A program made the position numbers and the translations under genes. This document shows, one piece after another, positions 1 to 5,250 of a stretch of DNA of 5,250 nucleotides. Source of the DNA: an uncultured Phycisphaerales bacterium (GTDB taxonomy: Bacteria; Planctomycetota; Phycisphaerae; Phycisphaerales; UBA1924). The number at the start of each line of letters is the position of its first letter. Position 1 is the stretch's first letter. Location of the stretch: the NCBI GenBank assembly GCA_937871415.1, contig CALMQD010000144.1:1-5250 (forward strand). The letters are read 5' to 3'. A model generated the notes under the pieces. The model saw nothing but the letters and a program-made list of their open reading frames with translations, was not told where the DNA came from and ran no database searches.

Positions 1-36
1 TGAAGGGTGGGTTGAAGGGGGGGTTGAAGGGCGCGG
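1..36 (-). repeat. 12-bp direct repeat in the 3' end of cinA (FNPP tail)
   Basis: On the plus strand TGAAGGG recurs at 1, 13 and 25, a 12-bp period that runs off the window edge. Because 12 is a multiple of three it stays in frame and is read on the minus strand as Phe-Asn-Pro-Pro repeats, after the point where CinA proteins normally end. The number of copies is unknown because the window stops inside the repeat. The array may continue into the intergenic space beyond the cinA stop codon. Confidence 0.75.
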
Positions 37-1354
37 CGGGGTCGTGCTCGCGCAGGAAGAAGTTCAGCAGGCCCAGGGCCGCGGTCACGGAGCGCTGGCG
101 GATGTCGTCGCGTTGGCCGGGGATGAAGAAGCGCACGGCGATGGATCCGGGCGAGTGCGGGGAATGGGATGGAGCGTTGGGCGCGTCGTTGGGTGGATTG
201 AGCGGCTTAAAGGCGAGGGCGATCCAGACCGTGCCGACGGGCTTGTCGGGTGTGCCGCCGTCGGGTCCGGCGATGCCGGTGACGGAGAGGGCGAGGTCCG
301 CGTCGCAGGCGGCCAGGCCGCCGCGGGCCATTTCGTGGGCGGTCTCGGCGCTGACGGCGCCGTGGGCGGTGAGGGTGGCGGGCGAGACGCCGGCGAGTTT
401 GGTTTTGAGGTCGTTGGAGTAGGTGAGCAGGCCGCCGCGGAAGACGGCGGAAGCGCCGGCGACGGCGGTGACGGCCTCGCCGAGCATGCCGCCGGTGCAG
501 GACTCGACGCAGGCAAGGGTTCTGTCGCCGGCCTTGAGGCGTTGGACGGCGGAAGCGGCGAGTGAGGCGTCACCCTCGGCGAAGATGAAGCGGCCCATCG
601 CGGCGTGGATGAGGTCGGCGGTGTCGCTGAGCGCCTTCTCGGCGGTCTGGGGCGCGGCGATGCCGGAGAAGCAGAGTCGCCAGGTGAGCACGCCGCCGGA
701 GGCGGTGATGCCGACGAGGGGGTTGCGCGAGCGGTCCATGAGTCCGGGGATCATGGAGGCGGCGTCGGCCTCGCTGAGCCCGAAGAGGTGGAGGAGGCGC
801 GTGCGCACGATGCGACCCGGGGGGAGGCGGATGGAAGGCGCGATGAAGGCGTCGAACATCGGACGCCACTCGTTCGGCGGGCCGGGGAGGCAGAAGACCT
901 CGCTTGATTCGTGCGGAGCCCCGGGCGTATGCAGGGTTGCGTGCAGCCCGGGCGCGGTGCCGTTGGGGTTGGGCAGGCAGCGGGCCGAGCGCGGGCGCAG
1001 GGCCTGGAGTCGTTGGGCGGGGGTCATCGCGCGGGCGCGGGACTTGAGGCGGGCGTCGAGCGCTGCGAGGGCGTCGGGGTCTATTTCGAGCGGCTCGCCG
1101 AGCACGCGTGCGAGGGCGTCGCGCGTGAGGTCGTCCTGCGTCGGGCCCAGGCCTCCGGTGGTGATGACCAGGGGCGCGGCGCGGGAGAGGCGCTCGATGG
1201 CGGCGGCCGTCCGGTCGAGGCTGTCGGGGATCGTGACGTGTTCGATGGTTTCGACGCCGCGGTCCATGAGCCGCTGCGAGAGGTCGCGCGAGTTGGTGTC
1301 GAGGGCCTGGCCGCGGACGAGCTCATCGCCGATGGAGAGGATGCAGGCTTGCAT
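1..1354 (-). CDS. cinA: CinA family protein: MoCF-like domain plus NMN deamidase (PncC) domain; 3' end cut by window
   Basis: 451 codons are open from the ATG at 1354 to the window edge without a stop, so the C terminus is missing. The protein is a two-domain CinA. Residues 1-170 are a molybdopterin-binding (MoCF)-like domain, with SIGDELVRGQALDTNS at 7-22, TTGGLGPTQDD at 65-75 and FCLPGPPNEW at 154-163. A linker/KH-like region follows to about 260. Residues 265-435 are the PncC domain, with the signature ESCTGG at 284-289, FRGGLLTYSND at 305-315 and SVTGIAGPDGGTP at 357-369. PncC domains hydrolyse nicotinamide mononucleotide to nicotinate mononucleotide and ammonia in pyridine nucleotide salvage; the MoCF part of some CinA proteins is an ADP-ribose pyrophosphatase. 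The protein is expected to be cytoplasmic. Family members are usually about 410-430 residues. The excess here is a Pro/Asn/Ser-rich insert at about 383-404 and a repeated FNPP tail from 443. No Shine-Dalgarno motif precedes the start, but the N-terminal motif fits the family start exactly. A role in competence cannot be inferred from this gene alone. Confidence 0.95.
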   Translation of the reverse strand, partial: MQACILSIGDELVRGQALDTNSRDLSQRLMDRGVETIEHVTIPDSLDRTAAAIERLSRAAPLVITTGGLGPTQDDLTRDALARVLGEPLEIDPDALAALDARLKSRARAMTPAQRLQALRPRSARCLPNPNGTAPGLHATLHTPGAPHESSEVFCLPGPPNEWRPMFDAFIAPSIRLPPGRIVRTRLLHLFGLSEADAASMIPGLMDRSRNPLVGITASGGVLTWRLCFSGIAAPQTAEKALSDTADLIHAAMGRFIFAEGDASLAASAVQRLKAGDRTLACVESCTGGMLGEAVTAVAGASAVFRGGLLTYSNDLKTKLAGVSPATLTAHGAVSAETAHEMARGGLAACDADLALSVTGIAGPDGGTPDKPVGTVWIALAFKPLNPPNDAPNAPSHSPHSPGSIAVRFFIPGQRDDIRQRSVTAALGLLNFFLREHDPAAPFNPPFNPPF

Positions 1355-1360
1355 GAAGCG

Positions 1361-1400
1361 AAATTTCCAAATGGTCAAATGGCCAAATGGTCAAATGGAA
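1361..1400 (-). repeat. Short 8-bp tandem array upstream of cinA, consensus AAATGGYC (plus strand)
   Basis: Four contiguous 8-bp units on the plus strand: AAATGGTC (1369), AAATGGCC (1377), AAATGGTC (1385) and AAATGGAA (1393). AAATTTCC at 1361-1368 may be a fifth, degenerate unit in the same register. Positions 1-6 are invariant in the four units; position 7 alternates T/C in the first three. The array ends 6 bp from the cinA start codon. It is clearly AT-rich against its surroundings. Read on the minus strand it contains TTGACC twice (1394-1389 and 1378-1373), a near match to a -35 hexamer, but no convincing -10 follows at standard spacing. GAAATTTC at 1360-1367 is a small perfect palindrome just before the gene. 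Confidence 0.85.
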
Positions 1401-1496
1401 GGCGACGAGGGGAAAGGCTTGAGATGAAGAGAGCGAAGAGGAGAGATGAGCGCGGGCGAAGACGTGGAGAGAAGACGGCGGGTGAGTCGGAAGGGA
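1401..1496. other. pyk-cinA spacer, strongly purine-skewed on the plus strand, no terminator seen
   Basis: These 96 bases follow the pyruvate kinase stop codon. By hand count 78 of 96 plus-strand bases are purines, so the transcript would be pyrimidine-rich. I see no GC-rich hairpin followed by a U-run on the minus strand, so an intrinsic terminator is not supported. No small coding region with a recognisable product is evident. With no terminator and a short gap, read-through from pyk into cinA is plausible, although the AT-rich array next to cinA could also carry a promoter. Confidence 0.55.
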
Positions 1497-3107
1497 CTAG
1501 CAGTCGCCGAGGAAGCCGAGGGCGGGGTTGCCGATGTAGTGGACGGCGAGGGTGTTGGTCGCGCCCTTTTTGCCGAGGGGCTTTCCGGCGAGGAGGACGA
1601 TGGGGTCTCCGGCGCGGACCCAGCCCAGGGCGAGGAGGTCTTTTTCGACGGCGAGGTTCCAGTCGGCGAGTTTGCCGGAGGTGGGCACGGGCATGAGGCG
1701 GGCGGTGACGCCGCGGAGGAGGGACATGCGGCGCAGTTGGCGCAGATCGTTGGAGTAGGCGACGATGGGGACGCGCAGGCCGGTTTGGGAGAGGTAGCGC
1801 GCGGTGCCGCCTTCCTGGGACCAGCAAGCGACGAGCCGGGCGCCGATGTCGTGGGCGACGTGCCAGGCGCCGTGAGCGAGCGCGGCGGTGCGGTAGCGCG
1901 AGGCCATGAGGCGTGAGGAGGGGGTCGGGGCGGTCTGGTGCTCGGCGGCGAAGGCCTCGGCGGCGGCGATGGCGCGGCGCATGGTCTCGACGACCAGGGG
2001 CGGGTGCCTGCCGGTGGCGGTCTCGGCGCTGAGCATGACGGCGTCGGCGCCGTCGATGACGGCCTGGGCGATGTCGCTGACCTCGGCGCGGGTGGGCGTG
2101 GCGTTCTGCACCATGGTCTCGAGCATCTGCGTCGCGACGATGCACGGCTTGCCCCACTCGTCGCACTTGGCGATGAGGCGTTTCTGGATGACGGGGACCT
2201 GGGCGAGGTCCATCTCGACGCCCAGGTCGCCGCGGGCGACCATGACGCCGTCGGCGGCCTCGATGATGGCGTCGAGTTCGGCGAGGGCCTCGGGTTTCTC
2301 GATCTTGGCGATGACGGGGATGAACGAGCCGCGGCTGCTGTCGCTCTCGTCCTGGGCGTGGGGTTCGTGGGCGGCGCAGACGCTGGCGAGCGCGCGCTTG
2401 AGGTCGCGGACCTCGGCGGCGCGGCGGACGAAGCTCATGGCGAGCAGGTCGAGGCCGTGGGCGACGCTCCACTCGACGCACTCCCAGTCGCGATCGCTGA
2501 GGGCGGGGGCGGAGACCTTGCTGTCGGGGAGGTTGATGCCCTTGCGGCTGGTGACCGGGCCGCCGACGAGGACGCGGGCGCGGAGGACGTTGGGCGTGTC
2601 GCCTTGTCCGTCGGGGCCGTCTTCGCGGGCGACGGCGAGGCAGCGGACGGCGCCGTCGTTGATGAGGACGCGCTGGCCGGGCTCGACTTCACGGGCGAGG
2701 AGCGCGTAGTCGCTGGGGAGCGCATCGGTCTCGCCGGGGCGGGCCCAGCGGGCCTGGTCGGCGGGCGCGCAGACGAAGACCACGTCGCGTCCGGGCTGAA
2801 GGACGACGGGCTCGGTGTCGAGTTTGCCGACGCGGATCTTGGGGCCCTGGAGGTCTCCCAGGACGCCGACGGGCTGCGCGAGAGACTTGGAAACGTCGCG
2901 GATGATCCGGAGGCGGCGGGCGTGGTCTTCGAGCGAGCCGTGGGAGAAGTTCAGGCGGAAGACGCTCACGCCGGCCTGGATGAGTTTGCCGATGAGTTCG
3001 GGCGAGTCGCTCGCGGGGCCGACGGTCGCGACGATCTTGGTGAGCGTCGGGCGCGGCGCTGCGGGAGCGGCGGCGGGCGCGGGCGTGTCGGCGCTGCGTC
3101 TGTTCAT
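1497..3107 (-). CDS. pyk: Pyruvate kinase, Lys-type (predicted K+-independent)
   Basis: This 536-residue protein is the glycolytic enzyme that transfers phosphate from phosphoenolpyruvate to ADP, giving pyruvate and ATP; it is cytoplasmic. Motifs run in the expected order: KIVATVGPAS at 24-33, RLNFSHG at 51-57, DLQGPKIRV at 85-93, the B-domain lid at about 95-190, VIAKIEKPE at 265-273 with catalytic Lys268 and metal-binding Glu270, VARGDLGVE at 290-298 with metal ligand Asp294, ATQMLE at 325-330, then PTRAEVSDIA and DGADAVMLSAETATG at 338-366. The C-terminal domain (about 395-536) has the SQEGGTAR loop at 430-437. The residues matching rabbit 113, 114, 117 and 120 are Leu86, Gln87, Lys90 and Val93, the set typical of K+-independent enzymes such as E. 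coli PykA. It is longer than the usual 470-480 residues because of a Pro/Ala-rich N terminus (8-20), an acidic Ser-rich insert (about 247-261) and a short tail. The start is the ATG that overlaps the upstream stop codon. The in-frame extension upstream to 3458 is a shadow of the neighbouring gene. Confidence 0.97.
   Translation of the reverse strand: MNRRSADTPAPAAAPAAPRPTLTKIVATVGPASDSPELIGKLIQAGVSVFRLNFSHGSLEDHARRLRIIRDVSKSLAQPVGVLGDLQGPKIRVGKLDTEPVVLQPGRDVVFVCAPADQARWARPGETDALPSDYALLAREVEPGQRVLINDGAVRCLAVAREDGPDGQGDTPNVLRARVLVGGPVTSRKGINLPDSKVSAPALSDRDWECVEWSVAHGLDLLAMSFVRRAAEVRDLKRALASVCAAHEPHAQDESDSSRGSFIPVIAKIEKPEALAELDAIIEAADGVMVARGDLGVEMDLAQVPVIQKRLIAKCDEWGKPCIVATQMLETMVQNATPTRAEVSDIAQAVIDGADAVMLSAETATGRHPPLVVETMRRAIAAAEAFAAEHQTAPTPSSRLMASRYRTAALAHGAWHVAHDIGARLVACWSQEGGTARYLSQTGLRVPIVAYSNDLRQLRRMSLLRGVTARLMPVPTSGKLADWNLAVEKDLLALGWVRAGDPIVLLAGKPLGKKGATNTLAVHYIGNPALGFLGDC
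3104..3107 (-). promoter_or_regulatory. ATGA stop-start overlap, probable translational coupling
   Basis: On the minus strand the pyk ATG (3107-3105) shares two bases with the TGA stop of the solute-binding protein gene (3106-3104). Such a four-base overlap normally indicates re-initiation by ribosomes that finish the upstream gene. Only a G-rich stretch (GGGGGCGG, about 6 bases before the ATG) precedes pyk. It is not a clear Shine-Dalgarno motif, so coupling is the likelier way for pyk to be translated. Confidence 0.8.
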
Positions 3108-4924
3108 GGACGCCGCCCCCGGCGTTCGAGATCGACGACGCGCCGGTAGGCGTCGCGGAAGAACTCGGTGTAGGCGATGAGCGAGCGCTTGCCGTGCTCG
3201 GGGTCCTTCCAGGAATCGGTGTCGTTGCGGACCGCGCGGAAGGTTTCCTGCGAGAGCGTGACGGTCTGGGGCTGCGCCGGGGCCTGGGCGGCGCGGGCGG
3301 CGAGTTTGCGCCAGTCGTCGAGGACCGCCGGCGCGAGTTTCGAGGTCGAGGCGGCGTCGGCGAGTTGCTTGTCGAGCGCGTCGAAGGTCGTGACCCTGCG
3401 TTTCTCGAGTTCCCTGATGGCGTCCTTGGAGAGGTCTGTGGTCAGGTCCGCGGGCCACCAGATGGAGCGCGGGAGGAGTTGGTGCTCGGGCATGGCGTAG
3501 AAGAGGCGCTCCATCTCGGCGAGGGTGTCTTTGTTGAACTTGCCGGCGGAAGCGGACGCTCGGGCGCGGTTGAGGGCCTTCCAGGCGGCGCGGCAGTCGT
3601 CGCTGGTGTCGATGCCGAAGGCGGCCATGAGGGGCGCGATGGCGGGGCGGTAGCCGCGGGTGGGGACGTCGGCCGCGGATTCGAAGGGGTTGGTCCGGTC
3701 GATGAAGTGCTCGCGGTACTTCTGGTACATGACGCGGCGGACGGGCATTCGGCGGAGTTCGTAGACGGCGGGTCCCATTTTGCGGCCGTCCTCTCCGACG
3801 GGGTTGGAGGCCGAGAGGGGGTCGCGGGCGCTGGGGAACTGCCAGAGGGCCTGGGCCTCGTCGGTGAGCACGAACTCGACGAAGCGGCGTGCGAGTTCGA
3901 AGTCGTTGGCGCCGTTGACGATCGAGACGGGATCGGCGTCGATGTAGGTTGCGCCGCGCGGGTCGACGTAGCCGACGCGTCCGTCGTCGGGCGACTGACC
4001 CGGGGCCAGGACGTACTGGCCCTGGCCGCGGCCGTAGAAGTCGATGGCGAGCCCGGCGGCGGCGTCGCCCTGGCTGACGTCGACGGGGGGCTTGGTGGAG
4101 GCGCTGGCGAAGAGGCGAGCGTTGCCGGACATTTCGCGGAGGATGCGCCAGCCGCGGTCCCAGTCCTCCTTGTTGAGGATGGAGTCGTAGGTGGTGGTGA
4201 TGGATCCGGACTGTCGCGCATCGGCGAGGGAGAGCAGGCCGGCGTACCTGGGGTCGCAGAGGTCGGCGAAACTCTCGGGGAAGGGGAGGCCGAGTTCGCG
4301 GACGATGGTCCTGTTGTAGACGATGCCGAAGCCGGAGAGGGCGGCGCCGAGCCAGTACTGCTCGGGGTCGTAGAGGTTCTGGATGCCGATCTTGTTCTCG
4401 CCGTAGACCTGCTGGAGCCAGTCGGAATCGAAGCCGGCGGGGCGGCCCCAGCGGTACTCGATGGTGCGGGGCTTGCCGTCGGCGCCGCTTCCTTCGCCGG
4501 GCGCGGTGAAGACGTGGCGCTCGCGCATCTTCGAGTGCTCGTAGGAGCCGCCGCCGAAGAAGAGGTCGTAGCCGACGGCGCCGGGGGCGGCGAGGCCGTC
4601 CGGCCCGATGCGTCCGGCGGAAGCGGCGGCGGTGAACTGGGCGTCGAAGGCCTTGATGATGTCGCTGGTGCCGCCGGGGATGCGCCAGTCGATGGTGACG
4701 GGCTCGTTGAACTTGCGCTGGTGCCAGCGGGAGAAGGCGGCGGCGAACTCCTCGCGGATCTGTTCGACGTGGGGGGTGACGATGACGAGCGTGCGGGCCT
4801 TGGCGGCGGGGGCTGCGCCGGCGTCGGCGGGCTGGGAGTGGGCGCGGCCGCTGAGACGCTGGACGAGGATCGGCAGGAAGAGGACGAAGACGAAGGCGGC
4901 GATGACGAGGACCTTGCTCCGCAT
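3104..4924 (-). CDS. ABC transporter extracellular solute-binding protein, iron(III)/type-6 class, with long C-terminal extension
   Basis: A 606-residue exported binding protein. Residues 1-4 are MRSK, followed by a hydrophobic helix at 5-21 and a polar linker. There is no lipobox cysteine; AHS at 28-30 could be a signal peptidase I site, otherwise the helix stays as an anchor. Residues 45-365 match the periplasmic-binding fold of the iron(III)/type-6 class: LVIVTPHVEQIREEFAAAF at 46-64, WRIPGGTSDIIKAF at 80-93, YDLFFGGGSYEH at 119-130, AALSGFGIVYNR at 194-205, DLCDPRYAGLLSLADARQSGS at 221-241, GLAIDFYG at 291-298 and a FVEFVLTDEAQALW helix at 348-361. The paired tyrosines that bind iron in FbpA are not evident, so the ligand is unknown. 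Residues from about 370 to 606 are an extension, mostly charged and probably helical, with no domain I recognise. No permease or ATPase gene is in the window. ATG 4924 is the only candidate start: the region upstream contains no ATG, GTG or TTG in this direction. There is no Shine-Dalgarno motif. The gene overlaps pyk by four bases. Confidence 0.88.
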   Translation of the reverse strand: MRSKVLVIAAFVFVLFLPILVQRLSGRAHSQPADAGAAPAAKARTLVIVTPHVEQIREEFAAAFSRWHQRKFNEPVTIDWRIPGGTSDIIKAFDAQFTAAASAGRIGPDGLAAPGAVGYDLFFGGGSYEHSKMRERHVFTAPGEGSGADGKPRTIEYRWGRPAGFDSDWLQQVYGENKIGIQNLYDPEQYWLGAALSGFGIVYNRTIVRELGLPFPESFADLCDPRYAGLLSLADARQSGSITTTYDSILNKEDWDRGWRILREMSGNARLFASASTKPPVDVSQGDAAAGLAIDFYGRGQGQYVLAPGQSPDDGRVGYVDPRGATYIDADPVSIVNGANDFELARRFVEFVLTDEAQALWQFPSARDPLSASNPVGEDGRKMGPAVYELRRMPVRRVMYQKYREHFIDRTNPFESAADVPTRGYRPAIAPLMAAFGIDTSDDCRAAWKALNRARASASAGKFNKDTLAEMERLFYAMPEHQLLPRSIWWPADLTTDLSKDAIRELEKRRVTTFDALDKQLADAASTSKLAPAVLDDWRKLAARAAQAPAQPQTVTLSQETFRAVRNDTDSWKDPEHGKRSLIAYTEFFRDAYRRVVDLERRGRRP

Positions 4925-4930
4925 GGGCGG

Positions 4931-4936
4931 AGTGTA
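4931..4936 (-). promoter_or_regulatory. Possible -10 element (TACACT) for a leaderless transcript of the binding-protein gene
   Basis: TACACT on the minus strand fits the relaxed -10 form TANNNT and matches TATAAT at four of six positions. Six bases (CCGCCC) separate it from the ATG at 4924, which would place the transcription start at or next to the A of the start codon, as in leaderless genes. The lack of a Shine-Dalgarno motif agrees with this. No -35 hexamer is visible at the usual distance; that position falls at the edge of the 8-bp array. This is a weak short-motif match. Confidence 0.25.
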
Positions 4937-4950
4937 CGGGGAGGAAGGGG

Positions 4951-5222
4951 GAGTGGCGGAGTGGCGAAGTGGCGAAGTGGCGGAGTGGCGGAGTGGCGGA
5001 GTGGCGAAGTGGCCGAGTGGCGGAGTGGCGAAGTGGCGAAGTGGCGGAGTGGCGAAGTGGCGAAGTGGTGAGGAGGTGGAGTGGCGGAGTGGCGGAGTGG
5101 CGGAGTGGCGAAGTGGTGAGGAGGTGGAGTGGCGGAGTGGCGGAGTGGTGGAGTGGTGGAGTGGCGGAGTGGCGGAGTGGTGGAGTGGCGGAGTGGCGGA
5201 GTGGCGAAGTGGCGGGGTGGAA
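4951..5222 (-). repeat. 34-unit, 8-bp tandem array, consensus RAGTGGYG (plus strand), upstream of the binding-protein gene
   Basis: The 272 bp divide into 34 consecutive 8-bp units with no insertion or deletion. By hand parsing on the plus strand they are 19 GAGTGGCG, 6 AAGTGGCG, 3 GAGTGGTG, 2 AAGTGGTG, 2 AGGAGGTG, 1 AAGTGGCC and a final GGGTGGAA. Nearly all variation is G/A at position 1 and C/T at position 7; positions 4-6 are TGG in all but the two AGGAGGTG units. The array ends 26 bp before the binding-protein start codon. A single related motif, GGCGGAGTG at 4926-4934, lies between array and gene, out of register. No frame on the minus strand contains a stop or a usual start codon, and plus-strand frames read as EWRSGGVA-type repeats, so apparent coding regions here are artefacts. 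It is not a CRISPR, having no spacers. The remaining 28 bases (5223-5250) show nothing recognisable. Confidence 0.95.
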
Positions 5223-5250
5223 GATTGAAGGACGGGATCGGATGCGGGGA

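Noticed and set aside
1366..1394. Sigma-70 type promoter using TTGACC in the cinA-proximal array
   Set aside because: TTGACC is part of the repeat unit, and the hexamer 17 bp downstream (TTTGGA) is a poor -10; not strong enough to annotate.
1401..1496. Intrinsic terminator after pyk
   Set aside because: No inverted repeat followed by a T-run on the minus strand could be found by eye.
423..1696. Overlapping plus-strand open frames opposite cinA
   Set aside because: The minus strand here encodes CinA with all signature motifs; the plus-strand products are low-complexity shadows.
1375..2481. 368-codon Arg/Pro-rich frame on the minus strand
   Set aside because: Out-of-frame shadow of pyk; the composition is typical of shifted high-GC coding sequence.
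1938..3149. 403-codon open frame on the plus strand, opposite pyk
   Set aside because: Antisense shadow of pyruvate kinase with Gly/Asp/Ala-rich composition and no motif.
3108..3458. N-terminal extension of pyruvate kinase starting at 3458
   Set aside because: The extension lies wholly inside the binding-protein gene in another frame, is Arg/Pro/Gly-rich, and pyruvate kinase homology begins just after the ATG at 3107.
3194..5071. 625-codon open frame on the plus strand, opposite the binding-protein gene
   Set aside because: It is low-complexity (Gly, Val, Ala, Glu, Asp rich), matches no family and lies antisense to a clearly recognisable gene; high GC at wobble positions removes stops. Its end runs into the 8-bp array.
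4951..5222. CRISPR array or repeat-protein gene (EWRSGGVA repeats)
   Set aside because: Units are 8 bp with no spacers. Because 8 is not a multiple of three, all plus frames give the same peptide repeat; the lack of stops follows from unit composition, not coding.

Overview
The window is very GC-rich (about 70% by eye, not computed) and all of its genes lie on the minus strand. Read in the direction of transcription, from high to low coordinates, it holds an 8-bp tandem array (5222-4951), a gene for an extracellular solute-binding protein (4924-3104), a pyruvate kinase gene (3107-1497), a purine/pyrimidine-skewed spacer with a second, smaller 8-bp array (1496-1355), and a cinA gene (1354 to the window edge, 3' end missing). 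The base composition, the lack of Shine-Dalgarno motifs, the Pro/Ala-rich protein extensions and the long form of the solute-binding protein suggest a high-GC bacterium, possibly a planctomycete of the Phycisphaerae type. That placement is inference: there is no rRNA or other taxonomic marker here.

The solute-binding protein and pyruvate kinase genes overlap by four bases (ATGA), so they are almost certainly co-transcribed and probably translationally coupled. No permease or ATPase gene is in view; if present they would lie beyond 5250 or elsewhere. The cinA gene follows pyk after 142 bp with no hairpin terminator visible, so read-through is possible. Each protein is recognisable: a type-6/iron(III)-class periplasmic binding protein with a long C-terminal extension, a K+-independent-type pyruvate kinase, and a two-domain CinA (MoCF-like domain plus PncC NMN-deamidase domain).

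I found no dedicated new system such as defence, CRISPR, a mobile element or a biosynthetic cluster. The most unusual content is the repeats. Upstream of the solute-binding protein gene are 34 consecutive 8-bp units (consensus RAGTGGYG) in unbroken register. Upstream of cinA are four units of a diverged 8-bp repeat (AAATGGYC) that keeps the same variable pyrimidine at position 7 and ends in a unit with the same AA terminus. Both arrays lie directly 5' of a start codon on the same strand and may belong to one family. A third, 12-bp repeat sits inside the 3' end of cinA, adding a Phe-Asn-Pro-Pro tail.
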